This document shows, in pieces, positions 9,949 to 19,554 of a stretch of 64,000 nucleotides of DNA. Positions within the stretch are counted from its first letter, which is position 1; each line of letters opens with the position of its first letter. The notes beneath the pieces were generated by a model. It made no database searches and was not told the origin of the DNA. It was given only the letters and a program-made list of their open reading frames with translations. Both the position numbers and the translations under genes were made by a program. The stretch is from the NCBI RefSeq assembly GCF_024171945.1, contig NZ_JAMTCR010000002.1, positions 1,178,001 to 1,242,000 of the forward strand, read 5' to 3'. The stretch is from Actinokineospora globicatena. GTDB taxonomy: Bacteria > Actinomycetota > Actinomycetes > Mycobacteriales > Pseudonocardiaceae.

Positions 9949-10206
9949 ATGACCTGCGAACACACCGAGGCGCTGCCCACCGGGGTCACCGCCGACGCCG
10001 ACGTCTGCCAGGACTGCGTCGCGGCGGGCAACCGGCACTGGGTCCACCTGCGCCGCTGCCTGACCTGCGGGCACGTCGGCTGCTGCGACTCGAGCCCGCT
10101 CAAGCACGCCACCGCGCACCACCGGGCGACCGACCACCCGGTGATCCAGTCCCACGAACCCGGCGAGGACTGGCGCTGGTGCTACGTGGACAACCGGATC
10201 GTGTGA
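9949..10206 (+). CDS. UBP-type zinc finger protein
   Basis: This 85-residue protein consists almost entirely of a ZnF-UBP fold: CEH..., CQDC, CLTCGHVGCCDSS, HATAHHRATDHPV, plus the aromatic end WRWCYVDNRI. In eukaryotes this domain binds the C-terminal GlyGly of free ubiquitin. Actinobacteria have free-standing copies of unknown role, very often beside a Na+/H+ antiporter as here. AAGGAG precedes the ATG. The intergenic gap to the divergent antiporter gene is about 65 bp, so a shared promoter region is likely. Inference: it may regulate or bind the antiporter's C-terminal tail. Confidence 0.9.
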   Translation: MTCEHTEALPTGVTADADVCQDCVAAGNRHWVHLRRCLTCGHVGCCDSSPLKHATAHHRATDHPVIQSHEPGEDWRWCYVDNRIV

Positions 10207-10210
10207 AGAA

Positions 10211-10247
10211 AGGCGGGCCGCCACCCCCTGCCGGTGGCGGCCCGCCT
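10211..10247. terminator. terminator between zinc-finger and glycerophosphodiesterase genes
   Basis: AGGCGGGCCGCCACC (10211-10225) pairs perfectly over 15 bp with GGTGGCGGCCCGCCT (10233-10247) around a 7-nt loop. It lies between two convergent stop codons. Confidence 0.9.
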
Positions 10248-10260
10248 GGTCCTACCGCGG

Positions 10261-11376
10261 TCAGCGGCGCGGGAAGGTCTCCGCGCGCGAGGCGACCGCG
10301 ATGTCCGGGTTGTCGCTGAACACGCCGTCCACGCCCGCCGCCCAGAACGCCGACAGCTCACCGAAGAGGTCGCCGTACTCGGCGGGCACCGCGGACGAGC
10401 GCAGGTTCGCGGGCAGGAAGGCGTTCTCCGCGCGGAACGTGTACGGGTGCACCTTGAGGCCCGCCGCGTGCGCGTTGCCCACGAGAGCGGTCGGCTGCGC
10501 GAGGTTGCCCGCGGCGTCCCTCGGGATGACCTGGTCCTTGGCCGGGCCGATGCCGTAGGCGTACTTCGCGACACCGCGCAGGCCAGCCGGGGTCAGCAGG
10601 TCGGCGTAGGTCCGCTTGTCACCGCTGGCCACGAAGTCGTACGGCGCGCCGGAGGCCGAGGTCAGCTGGATCAGCGGCACACGCAGCTTGCGGCTGAGCT
10701 CGACCAGGTTCCCGACCTCGAAGGACTGCACGAACACCTTCGCGCCGCGCCGGTTGAGGCCGTTGCGCTCCAGCGCCTCGACCACCTTCGGGTTCAGGTC
10801 GAGGCCGATCTTGCGGAAGTACGTCGGGTGCTTGGTCTCGGGGTAGATCCCGACCTCGCGGCCCAGCTCCCGCGACAGGCGCTTGGACAGGTCGATGACC
10901 TCCTGGAAGGTCGGCACCTGGAACCGGCCGTTGTAGATCGTGTTGCGCTGGCGCACGTCCGGGATGCGCTCCACGGCGCGCAGCGTCTTCAGCTCGGCGA
11001 GGGTGAAGTCCTCGGTCCACCAGCCGGTCACCGACACGCCGTCGAGCACCTTGGTGGTCTTGCGCGCGGCGAACTCCGGGCGCTTCGCGACGTCGGTGGT
11101 CCCGCCGATCTCCGGCTCGTGCCGGGCGACCAGCACCCCGTCCTTGGTCGACACCAGGTCGGGCTCGATGTAGTCGGCGCCCATCCTGGCCGCCAACTCG
11201 TAGCTGGCCAGCGTGTGCTCCGGCCGGTACCCCGAGGCACCCCGGTGCCCCAGCACCAGCGGGGCGGCGCGGTGGCCGTCGCCGTGCTCGGGGGTGGCGC
11301 TTGCGGTGCTCATGGTCGCAACCCCTAGCAGGGCGAGCGCGGACACGGCAACGCCGATGGTCCGGGTAGCAGGCAT
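10261..11376 (-). CDS. glpQ: secreted glycerophosphodiester phosphodiesterase
   Basis: The 371-residue exported enzyme hydrolyses glycerophosphodiesters to sn-glycerol-3-phosphate and an alcohol. The signal peptide spans about 1-26 (VAVSALALLGVATMSTASA). GDPD hallmarks are LGHRGASGYRPEHT (catalytic His), YIEPDLVSTKDGVLVARHEPEI (metal-binding Glu/Asp and second His) and the later IYPETKHPTYF. WAAGVDGVFSDNPDI closes the barrel. The length fits the periplasmic GlpQ type rather than the short cytosolic UgpQ type. Start ATG 11376 is preceded by GAGGAGGAAGA, a strong ribosome site; the frame extends 83 codons upstream without support. Role: phosphate and glycerol scavenging from phospholipid or teichoic-acid debris. 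Confidence 0.9.
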   Translation of the reverse strand: MPATRTIGVAVSALALLGVATMSTASATPEHGDGHRAAPLVLGHRGASGYRPEHTLASYELAARMGADYIEPDLVSTKDGVLVARHEPEIGGTTDVAKRPEFAARKTTKVLDGVSVTGWWTEDFTLAELKTLRAVERIPDVRQRNTIYNGRFQVPTFQEVIDLSKRLSRELGREVGIYPETKHPTYFRKIGLDLNPKVVEALERNGLNRRGAKVFVQSFEVGNLVELSRKLRVPLIQLTSASGAPYDFVASGDKRTYADLLTPAGLRGVAKYAYGIGPAKDQVIPRDAAGNLAQPTALVGNAHAAGLKVHPYTFRAENAFLPANLRSSAVPAEYGDLFGELSAFWAAGVDGVFSDNPDIAVASRAETFPRR

Positions 11377-11640
11377 TCTTCCTCCTCGTAGCCCCGCGAA
11401 CTGACCCGCGCAACCCTCGCCGCGCCCCACGAAATCCGGGCCACCACCTGGCGAAACCTGCCCCAAGCGCGGATGAACGCCCAGCGCTGTCCACAACCGA
11501 CTCACCTGTCCACACCCGGCGACTTCCCCTGTCCCCCCTCCCCCCGAACCGGAAGGATCGATTCGGGGGCTGCTCAGCCCGGGCCGCGTTCCCCGGGGCG
11601 GCGGCGGACCACGGCGGCCGGGCATCTACCCTGGCTGACC

Positions 11641-12909
<1,269 letters not shown>

Positions 12910-12992
12910 GCCGTTCTCGCGAACTCACGGTGACCACCCCGTACACGTTGGTAGCCTCAAACGGGAGACAACGACCCAGGGGGTACCCCGGC

Positions 12993-13406
12993 ATGACCGA
13001 CGCCACCCACACCGGCGCGCTCGCCGCCATAACCGCCACCGCCCGCATGGCCGCCGACTCCCTGCACCACCCCACCGCCACCACCGCGGGCCAGTTCCTC
13101 ATCAACCACGACAACGTCCTCGCCGCCGCCAAGATCATCCAGACGCAGATCGACACGCTGCAGGACCGCGTCAAGGGCGCGCTGGTGGACCTGGTCGTGG
13201 TGCCGCCCGGCGACGACGACGTCAGCGTCCAGATCGCGCAGGAGTGGAACGAGCGGCTGACCCGGCAGGACGGCTCGTACCGGCAGCGGGTGATGGAGTA
13301 CATGGCCTCGCTGGACGCCCTGGTGCGGCAACTCCAGGAGAGCGCGAAGACCTATGGCTACACCGAAGAGGAAATCGCCGCCGCGATCGGGACGACCGTT
13401 GGCTAG
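12993..13406 (+). CDS. small helical protein, probable type VII secretion substrate
   Basis: The 137-residue, mainly helical protein has no signal peptide. The helices (about 15-55 and 80-125) are separated by a loop VVVPPGDDDVS, giving a hairpin like ESX substrates, although a clear WxG turn is missing. YGYTEE near the C terminus fits the YxxxD/E type VII secretion signal. It is the first gene of a cluster that continues with DUF3558 lipoproteins, a PPE-like protein, an EspG-like chaperone and WXG proteins. ATG start after AGGGGG. It overlaps the next gene if that gene's ATG start is used. The family is not identified. Confidence 0.72.
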   Translation: MTDATHTGALAAITATARMAADSLHHPTATTAGQFLINHDNVLAAAKIIQTQIDTLQDRVKGALVDLVVVPPGDDDVSVQIAQEWNERLTRQDGSYRQRVMEYMASLDALVRQLQESAKTYGYTEEEIAAAIGTTVG

Positions 13407-14004
13407 TCGCTTGGTGCTCGCCGCCGCTGCCGCGGTACTGCTGCTCTCCTCCTGCACGACCGCGGAGCAGGGCCTGCCCGCGCCGACCAACGGTGGCCAA
13501 GAACCGCAGACCACGACCGAGGCCGAGCTCACCGCGGAACTGCCCAAACGGCCCCGCGACCTCAAGCTCGACTCGGTCGACCCCTGCAAACTGCTCGTCC
13601 CCGCGCAGCAGGCGGAACTGAAAGTCGGCCGCGTTCGCCCGTACTCCTCCACCTCGGAGACCTACCGCGGCGCCAAGGGCTGCGCCTTCGAGGTCAAGGG
13701 CGGCCAGTTCTACGACTACGACGCCCTCCTCGTCACCACCGAAGGCGCCGACGCCTGGCTCAAAGAGAAGCGCAACGTCGAAATGACCCCCGGCGCCGTA
13801 GCCGATTACGGCGCCATCACCTACCGCCTCAAGGGCGAAGGCCCCAACAGCGCCCCCTGCACCACCACAATCGACGTCGCGGACGGACAGCAACTCCAGG
13901 TCACGACCTCGACCATGGGCAAGGACTTCACCCAGGACCAGGTCTGCGAGATGAGCGAGAAGGCCGCCTCCCTGGTGCTGACCACCTTGAAGACACTGGC
14001 GTGA
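13354..14004 (+). CDS. DUF3558-family lipoprotein (copy 1)
   Basis: The 216-residue exported lipoprotein has a basic n-region, a hydrophobic core (LVLAAAAAVLLLSSC) and a lipid-modified Cys at about residue 34. A Thr/Pro/Gln linker leads to the DUF3558 domain, which opens with RPRDLKLDSVDPCKLL and has conserved cysteines in DPC, KGC, APC and QVC. The domain is restricted to actinobacteria and its function is unknown. Start: ATG 13354 overlaps the previous gene by 53 nt; a TTG at 13399 would give a shorter signal peptide. The last 45 codons are almost identical to those of the next gene, so the two are tandem duplicates. Confidence 0.85.
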   Translation: MATPKRKSPPRSGRPLASRLVLAAAAAVLLLSSCTTAEQGLPAPTNGGQEPQTTTEAELTAELPKRPRDLKLDSVDPCKLLVPAQQAELKVGRVRPYSSTSETYRGAKGCAFEVKGGQFYDYDALLVTTEGADAWLKEKRNVEMTPGAVADYGAITYRLKGEGPNSAPCTTTIDVADGQQLQVTTSTMGKDFTQDQVCEMSEKAASLVLTTLKTLA

Positions 14005-14018
14005 GGGAGGCGAGAACT

Positions 14019-14681
14019 GTGCGAGTCGCAGACCTACCCGTCCCACGCCGACAAGATCCACGCCGCCGCGCGCGTAGGCGGGTCGTCGCATTCCTCCTGC
14101 TGCCTGCCTCGGTCGCGGCCTGCACGACATCGGAGCCGGGCGTGCCCACCACGTCTGCTGAAGCGGGCGGGGAAACGACTGGGCCCACGAGTTCCACCAA
14201 GCCCACGGTCGCCCTTCCGGCTCGCCCGCGTGACTTGAAGCTCGATGCGGTCGACCCGTGCAAGCTGCTCACCGATCCCCAGTTGGACCAGCTCAAGATC
14301 AAGCGCGTGCATCCCTGGACCTACGACCAGGAGACCTACCGCGGCGCCAAGGGGTGTGTTTCCGATGTTTCCGAGGAGAGTCGTCGGTACGAGTACAGCG
14401 CGCTGTTGGTGACCACCGAGGGTGTTGAGGCCTGGCTGACCGGCAAGCGCAACGTCGAGTCGGAGGCCGTCGAGGTCGACGACTACGGCGCCGCTCGGTA
14501 CCGACTCACCGGGGACGGCCCCAACAGCGCCCCGTGCACGACGGCCCTCGATGTCGCCCAGGGACAACAACTCCAGGTCACGACATCGACCACGGGCAAG
14601 GATTTCTCCCAGGACGAGGTGTGCCGGATGAGCGAGAAGGCCGCCAACCTGGTGCTGACCACGTTGAAGACGCTGGCGTGA
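14019..14681 (+). CDS. DUF3558-family lipoprotein (copy 2)
   Basis: The 220-residue paralogue of the preceding gene has a strongly Arg-rich n-region (RRQDPRRRARRRVV), a hydrophobic core, and a lipobox ending SVAAC with Cys at about residue 35. The DUF3558 domain (RPRDLKLDAVDPCKLL, YRGAKGC, GPNSAPCTT, GQQLQVTTSTTGKDF) follows. The start GTG 14019 is preferred over GTG 14001 because GGAGGCGA lies 6-7 nt upstream. Strong likeness to copy 1 over the C-terminal half, with more divergent middles, suggests recent duplication or gene conversion. Function unknown; the context suggests a surface factor working with type VII substrates. Confidence 0.87.
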   Translation: MRVADLPVPRRQDPRRRARRRVVAFLLLPASVAACTTSEPGVPTTSAEAGGETTGPTSSTKPTVALPARPRDLKLDAVDPCKLLTDPQLDQLKIKRVHPWTYDQETYRGAKGCVSDVSEESRRYEYSALLVTTEGVEAWLTGKRNVESEAVEVDDYGAARYRLTGDGPNSAPCTTALDVAQGQQLQVTTSTTGKDFSQDEVCRMSEKAANLVLTTLKTLA

Positions 14682-14690
14682 GGGGCTGAG

Positions 14691-15950
14691 ATGGCGGAGA
14701 ACGGGCTGGCTGACCTGCGGTTCGAGGGGTACGGCTACGACGCGCTCGCTGATCAGGTGGATCGGTTGCGGCAGGGGCCGGGGTCCGAGAGCTTGTTCAA
14801 GGCCGTTCGCGCGTTGATGCAGATCGCGGATGGGTTGGCGGATGCGGATCGGGCGTTGCGGGAGGAGTTGGCGCGGATCGGGGTGGAGTGGCAGGGGGCT
14901 GCCGCTGATGGTGGGGTCGAGGCGACGAAGCAGTCGAGTGTGTACGCGGCGGACGCGGTGCCGACGGTGGCGCATTCGGCGGGTGGGGTGAGCGAGCAGG
15001 GGGACACGTTCGCCACGACTCGCAACAGTGCGCCTGAGGGGAGCCAGTTGCGCGGCGCCACCCAGATGAACATGTGGGACAAGGGGATGGGGCTGGTCGG
15101 CCACACCACCCCGCACGCCGCCGAGGTGCAGCGCACGCAAGCGGCGCGCCAGCAGGCCATCGGGTCGATGAACGACTACGCCCGCGGTAGCGAGGGCGCG
15201 CTCGGTAACTTCCAGAACCTCCCGGTGCCGCCCGCGGTAGGGGTCGGGACGCAGCAGCCCGGCACAAAGGACACCACCGCGGTACAGGGCCTCCACAGCG
15301 GCCAGGACTCGTTCACCCCCACTGGGGGAGGTAGCGCTAACCGTCCGCAGGCAGGGACACCGCTACCCGGCAACTTCACCGGCGCGGCCCCGGTCCACTC
15401 AGGCCCCGCGCCCACGGTCGGACTCAACCCCATGCCCGGCAACACCCCGACGCCCGGACTCGGTCGTGTCTCCGGGATCGGCCCGGTGCTTCCCGGAATG
15501 GGCGGCCTCCCCGCCACCACCAACGCGCTCAACGTCTTCCGCACGGGCATCTCCGGCCAGTTGGTCGGCGAGATCGCGACCGCCGCGGGAATCGCCGGGG
15601 CCGGTGGCGCCGGTGCGGCGGCGGGCGCCGCGATGGATAAGGACAAGGTCGTGCGCGGCGGAGCCGGAGCTGCTGGTGGCAATCCCGGTGCGGCGGGTAA
15701 GAACACTCAGCGCGCCGTTGGCCCTGTCGCCGGTGCACCGGAGGAAGAGGCTCGGGCGGCTCGCAACGCCGAGAAGATCGGTGGGACTAAGAGCGGCAAA
15801 CCTGCCTCTTCGCTCATGCAGCCCGCAGCGGGCGCGGCGGCCAACGGCGAGGACGACGACGAGCACGTGCGCAAGTACGGCATCGACTCCGAGGACCTCT
15901 TCGGCGACGACCGCCTGGTGATCTCGCCGGTGCTCGGCGAAGACGACTGA
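14691..15950 (+). CDS. PPE-like type VII secretion protein with Gly/Pro-rich tail
   Basis: The 419-residue protein has an N-terminal helical region (about 1-175) with a WQG turn near residue 68 (IGVEWQGAAADGG) between two long helices, as in WXG100/PPE proteins, and no signal peptide. The middle (about 185-300) is Pro/Gly/Thr-rich and disordered. A short Ala/Gly-rich hydrophobic stretch ([21 protein letters not shown]) and an acidic C terminus (EDDDEH, GEDD) follow. It lies directly upstream of an EspG-like gene, and EspG chaperones bind PPE proteins, so export by an ESX system is a fair inference. ATG start after GGGGCTGAG. Confidence 0.8.
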   Translation: MAENGLADLRFEGYGYDALADQVDRLRQGPGSESLFKAVRALMQIADGLADADRALREELARIGVEWQGAAADGGVEATKQSSVYAADAVPTVAHSAGGVSEQGDTFATTRNSAPEGSQLRGATQMNMWDKGMGLVGHTTPHAAEVQRTQAARQQAIGSMNDYARGSEGALGNFQNLPVPPAVGVGTQQPGTKDTTAVQGLHSGQDSFTPTGGGSANRPQAGTPLPGNFTGAAPVHSGPAPTVGLNPMPGNTPTPGLGRVSGIGPVLPGMGGLPATTNALNVFRTGISGQLVGEIATAAGIAGAGGAGAAAGAAMDKDKVVRGGAGAAGGNPGAAGKNTQRAVGPVAGAPEEEARAARNAEKIGGTKSGKPASSLMQPAAGAAANGEDDDEHVRKYGIDSEDLFGDDRLVISPVLGEDD

Positions 15951-15951
15951 C

Positions 15952-16716
15952 TTGTCCGCGAGCATCGTCCTCTCCGCCCTCGAGTTCGACGTCCTCTGGG
16001 AGTCCGAGCGGCTCCCGCTGCGCCACGTCGCCATCGACGTGCCCAGCCCCGGCATGACCCACTCCGAGCGCGCCCGGCTCGTCGCGGGCGCGTTCGCGGA
16101 CCTGGAACGCCGGGGCCTGGCTTCCCGGGGCCGCGCGGAGCCCGAGGTGGCCGACCGGTTGAGCCTGCTCGCGCACGCCCAGGTCAGCGTTGACGTCTGG
16201 GTGTGGACCGACCGCGAGATCAAGGCCCTAGCCGTGATGTCCGGCGATCAGGCAGGTCTAGCGGTCGTCGACAACGATCAGGTCTGGCTCATCCCGGCGC
16301 GTACGAGCGCACTGGCCGAGGCAGCGGTATCCGTGACGGGGGACGCTCCCGCCGGACCCGGCCGCTCAGTGAGCCTCTTGCGGGATGTCCTCATCGACGC
16401 AGATAGGCGTGCCGGGGGCGAGCCGCACAATCTGGTCACACCGCTCCAACGCGCAGGCCTAGCCCTGTACGAAGCGCAGTCTCTAGCGCTCATGTTCTCC
16501 GGTGTTGGTGCACGCGGTCAGTTCGGCGTTGAGCGTGTCGGCCGCGATCAGCGCAAGCAGCGGGCCGACAGGGTTGTCGCGTTCCACGACACCAACCAGG
16601 GTCGGTACGTGCACGTGGCCAAGCACAGCAATGACGGCCAGGTCTGGAGCACGGTCGCCCCCGCCGACAACGCCCGACTCGCCGCCGCGGTCTGGGACCT
16701 GCTCGACGACGCATGA
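15952..16716 (+). CDS. ESX secretion-associated EspG-family chaperone
   Basis: The 254-residue cytoplasmic protein has the pattern of actinobacterial EspG: ALEFDVLWESERLPLRH at the N terminus, LERRGLASRGRAEPEVADRLSLLA, VWVWTDREIKALA and a C-terminal beta region ending AVWDLLDD. EspG proteins bind PE/PPE substrates and hold them soluble before ESX export. It begins one base after the stop of the PPE-like gene with TTG 15952, an unusual start that depends on translational coupling. Mid-gene codons such as CTA and GTA give a slightly less biased codon use than the neighbours. Confidence 0.85.
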   Translation: MSASIVLSALEFDVLWESERLPLRHVAIDVPSPGMTHSERARLVAGAFADLERRGLASRGRAEPEVADRLSLLAHAQVSVDVWVWTDREIKALAVMSGDQAGLAVVDNDQVWLIPARTSALAEAAVSVTGDAPAGPGRSVSLLRDVLIDADRRAGGEPHNLVTPLQRAGLALYEAQSLALMFSGVGARGQFGVERVGRDQRKQRADRVVAFHDTNQGRYVHVAKHSNDGQVWSTVAPADNARLAAAVWDLLDDA

Positions 16717-16780
16717 TCGTCTGGAACCGGCGCACCCCGCCCGCCGTCTGACCCTGGCACCGATCTGCCAAGGGGGAGTT

Positions 16781-17080
16781 GTGGCTGGGGCCGACTACAA
16801 CCTGCAAGCCATCGAGCAGTGCCGAGCGGCCGTCGCCGGTCAAGCCGGTCCGGTCGCCGGCGCGGGCGACGCGCTGCCACGGGATGCCGATGCGGGCATT
16901 TTCGGCACTTTGCCCAGCTCGGCGGGCCTCGCCTCCGCTGTCCGCGCCCTCGCCACCACCGGGAGCGATGAGCTGGATCGGGCGGGCGCGCTGTTGGGAT
17001 CGGTCGACCGGGCCTTGGACGCGATCGGCACCTCCGTGGCCAACAACGAGCAGGCCGCCACGCGGTCGTTGACGGTCTGA
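16781..17080 (+). CDS. EspC-like small type VII secretion protein
   Basis: The 99-residue protein has no signal peptide and two helical segments; it resembles EspC/DUF2580-type ESX proteins (conserved FGTLPSSAGLASAVRAL and a second amphipathic helix ELDRAGALLGSVDRALDAIGTSVANNE). GTG 16781 follows AGGGGGAG, an excellent ribosome site. It ends 9 nt before the WXG-transglycosylase gene, so the two may be co-secreted partners, as ESX substrates usually dimerise. Naming is by pattern only. Confidence 0.75.
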   Translation: MAGADYNLQAIEQCRAAVAGQAGPVAGAGDALPRDADAGIFGTLPSSAGLASAVRALATTGSDELDRAGALLGSVDRALDAIGTSVANNEQAATRSLTV

Positions 17081-17089
17081 GGGGTCGAC

Positions 17090-18253
17090 GTGACCGCGAA
17101 GGACGCCGCCGCCGGTCTCGGTGGCACCGCAGCAGAGTTGGCCGAGACCGCGAACAAGGTCTACTCGGCACAGCCGAGCGCCATCAACGACCTAGCCGCC
17201 AGGTTCACGCAAGCAGCCACCGGTAGCTCTGACTCCGTCGGCAAGGTCGACAGCTCCGTCAAGCAGTTGGACGGTGCCTGGCAAGGCAGCTCTGCCGACG
17301 GATTTGTCGCGTACATGGCCAACTTCACCAAAGCGGGCGAATCGCTCAACGAGGCTCTTACCGCCGCCGGATCAGATCTTCGCACTGCTGCGACTGGACT
17401 CCAAGCGGCGCGCGACACGCTAGAGGGTGTCTTCGGCGAGCTCTATGACAACGCCACCTCTTGGATCAACGCTCATCCAGATGCGACAGAGCAAGAGAAG
17501 CGAAGCTACGTAGACGGCTTAGCCAGCGGCTACCGGGGCCGTGTCACCGCTCAGATCGACAACGCCGAGCAAGCCGTCTCCACTGCCGCGTCCGCGCTGC
17601 AGGGCCGCAACCCCAACCCGAAGTTCTCCGCGATCCCCGACCCCAACACCCAGGCCTTCACCCCTGCCCCGGGCAAGAGTGTCGAGTGGACTCCGGCAGC
17701 GACTCCCACGACAACCGCACAGTCCCACCCGGACAGCCCCGAGAAGGCCGCGCAGCCCGCACAAGCCCCACAGGCCACCGGTAGCCCTACCGGCGACAGC
17801 GGAGGGCACAGCGGTGGCGGTGGTGGGCACGGTGGCGGCGGAGGGCATAGCGGCGGTATGGGCGCTAGCGGCGGCCCGCCCAGCAGCCCTCCCCCGGGCA
17901 ACGTGCAGGAGTGGATCCGTCAGGCGATCGAGCTGCTCCGCGCTAGAGGCATCAACGTCACCGAGGCCGACGCGCAGCTCATCTGGGAGATCATCCAGCA
18001 TGAGTCGGGCGGCAACCCGAACGCGATCAACAACTGGGACTCCAACGCCGCCAAGGGCACCCCGTCCAAGGGCCTCATGCAGACGATCGACCCCACCTTC
18101 AACTCTTACGCCATACCCGGCCACAACAACATCTGGAACCCGGTCGACAACATCTGCGCGGGCGTGAACTACGCCGTGTCCCGCTACGGCTCTTTATCCA
18201 ACGTCCCCGGGATCAAGGCCACCCACGGTGGTGGCGGGTACGTCGGCTACTGA
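17090..18253 (+). CDS. WXG100-domain lytic transglycosylase, predicted type VII-exported
   Basis: In this 387-residue fusion, residues 1-180 are helical with a WQG turn at 64-66 (LDGAWQGSSADGF), the WXG100 signature. Residues about 200-275 are a Pro/Thr then Gly/Ser/His-rich linker. Residues about 278-387 are a lysozyme-like SLT transglycosylase domain with catalytic Glu305 in IIQHESGGNPNAINNWD, followed by SKGLMQTIDPTF and NPVDNICAGVNYAVSRYG. There is no Sec signal, so export through the WXG part is inferred. It would cleave peptidoglycan, perhaps to let an ESX machine or its substrates cross the wall. GTG start 9 nt after the EspC-like gene, with GAGGGG upstream. Confidence 0.88.
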   Translation: MTAKDAAAGLGGTAAELAETANKVYSAQPSAINDLAARFTQAATGSSDSVGKVDSSVKQLDGAWQGSSADGFVAYMANFTKAGESLNEALTAAGSDLRTAATGLQAARDTLEGVFGELYDNATSWINAHPDATEQEKRSYVDGLASGYRGRVTAQIDNAEQAVSTAASALQGRNPNPKFSAIPDPNTQAFTPAPGKSVEWTPAATPTTTAQSHPDSPEKAAQPAQAPQATGSPTGDSGGHSGGGGGHGGGGGHSGGMGASGGPPSSPPPGNVQEWIRQAIELLRARGINVTEADAQLIWEIIQHESGGNPNAINNWDSNAAKGTPSKGLMQTIDPTFNSYAIPGHNNIWNPVDNICAGVNYAVSRYGSLSNVPGIKATHGGGGYVGY

Positions 18254-18299
18254 CCGTCGCCGTCTCGTCGCGACTGGCGCCCGTCACTAGGCTGGCGCC

Positions 18300-19454
18300 A
18301 TGCACGCGCTGCTCAAGGTGGCCGATCGCGCCGCCGTCCCGCCGTTCCACGTGATGGATGTCGTGTCGGCCGCCAACGCCCGCCAGCGCACCCACGGCGA
18401 CATGATCTCTCTAGCCGCAGGCCAGCCCTCTAGCGGCGCACCGCAGGCAGTGAAGATCGCCGCCGCGGAGGCTCTTGGGTCGCAGCCGCTCGGTTACACC
18501 GAGCAGCTAGGCATCCCCGAGCTGCGCGAGGGCATCGCGGGCCACTACGCGAACCGGTACAATCTGGACATCTCGCCGCAAGACGTCGTCATCACCACCG
18601 GCTCCTCCGGCGGCTTCCTGCTGGCGTTCCTGTCGGCGTTCGACGCTGGTGACCGCGTCGCTCTCGCCCGTCCCGGCTACCCGGCGTACCGCAACATCCT
18701 GACCGCGCTCGGCTGCGACGTCATCGAGCTGCCCTGCGACGAGCAGACCCGCTTCCAGCCCACGGTCGACATGCTCGACGAGATCGGCCCCATCGACGGC
18801 CTGGTCGTCGCCAGCCCGGCCAACCCCACCGGCACGGTCCTGGCCCCCGCCGAGCTCGCCGCCATCGCGGGTTGGTGCGCCGAACGCGGCGTCCAGCTCA
18901 TCAGCGACGAGATCTACCACGGCATCTCCTACGGCGCCGAGACCGCGTCCGCCTGGCAGTTCTCCCGCGAGGCCGTCGTGGTCAACTCGTTCTCCAAGTA
19001 TTTCGCCATGACCGGCTGGCGCCTCGGGTGGCTGCTCGTCCCCCAGCGCCTGCACCGCGCCGTGGACTGCCTCACCGGCAACTTCACCATCTGCGCCCCC
19101 GCCATCGCCCAGCACGCGGGCGTCGCCGCCTTTGACCCAGAGGTCTACACAGAGCTAGATGCTCACGTCGCGCACTACGCCGCCAACCGCACGCTTCTGC
19201 TGGACGGTCTTACCGCCGCCGGTATTACCCGAGTGGCCCCAGCCGATGGCGCCTTCTATGCCTATGCGGACGTCTCACACCTCACGCATGACTCGATGAG
19301 TTTCTGCCAGCGCCTCTTGGCCGAAACCGGTGTCGCGATCGTCCCGGGCATCGATTTCGACCCCGAGACCGGCGGCAACTACGTCCGCTTCTCCTTCGCG
19401 GGCGCCACTCACGACATCAAGGAAGCCCTGGCCCGCCTCGCCACCTGGCTCTAG
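18300..19454 (+). CDS. PLP-dependent aminotransferase, class I/II
   Basis: The 384-residue cytosolic enzyme has the fold-type I pattern: AAGQPSSGAP, GYTEQLGIPELREGIAGHY, TTGSSGGFLLAF, SPANPTGTVL (substrate-contacting Asn), ISDEIYHGISYG (PLP-binding Asp/Tyr) and VNSFSKYFAMTGWRLGW with the Schiff-base Lys. The overall type is aspartate/aromatic aminotransferase; the exact amino donor cannot be told. ATG at 18300. It lies after the type VII cluster, 46 nt downstream, and probably has its own promoter. Confidence 0.92.
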   Translation: MHALLKVADRAAVPPFHVMDVVSAANARQRTHGDMISLAAGQPSSGAPQAVKIAAAEALGSQPLGYTEQLGIPELREGIAGHYANRYNLDISPQDVVITTGSSGGFLLAFLSAFDAGDRVALARPGYPAYRNILTALGCDVIELPCDEQTRFQPTVDMLDEIGPIDGLVVASPANPTGTVLAPAELAAIAGWCAERGVQLISDEIYHGISYGAETASAWQFSREAVVVNSFSKYFAMTGWRLGWLLVPQRLHRAVDCLTGNFTICAPAIAQHAGVAAFDPEVYTELDAHVAHYAANRTLLLDGLTAAGITRVAPADGAFYAYADVSHLTHDSMSFCQRLLAETGVAIVPGIDFDPETGGNYVRFSFAGATHDIKEALARLATWL

Positions 19455-19495
19455 CGCCGAGCGAACCGCGGTCCGATCCGAACCCAGGTCCGTTG

Positions 19496-19521
19496 GGAAC
19501 GACCGCCCGCACCCCCGCGTT
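19496..19521 (+). promoter_or_regulatory. ECF-sigma-type promoter upstream of the small membrane protein
   Basis: GGAAC at 19496-19500 and CGTT at 19518-19521, separated by 17 nt, match the GGAAC/CGTT boxes of ECF (SigE/SigH-like) promoters in actinobacteria. The start codon of the 55-residue membrane protein is 33 nt past the -10 box. Pattern match only. Confidence 0.45.
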
Positions 19522-19554
19522 CACCTGGTAAGTACCCCCGAAAGGCGGCGGACC

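Noticed and set aside
17800-17880. Repeated GGCGGTGGTGGGCAC-like units, considered as a CRISPR or tandem repeat
   Set aside because: They encode the Gly/Ser/His-rich linker of the WXG-transglycosylase in frame; no spacer structure.
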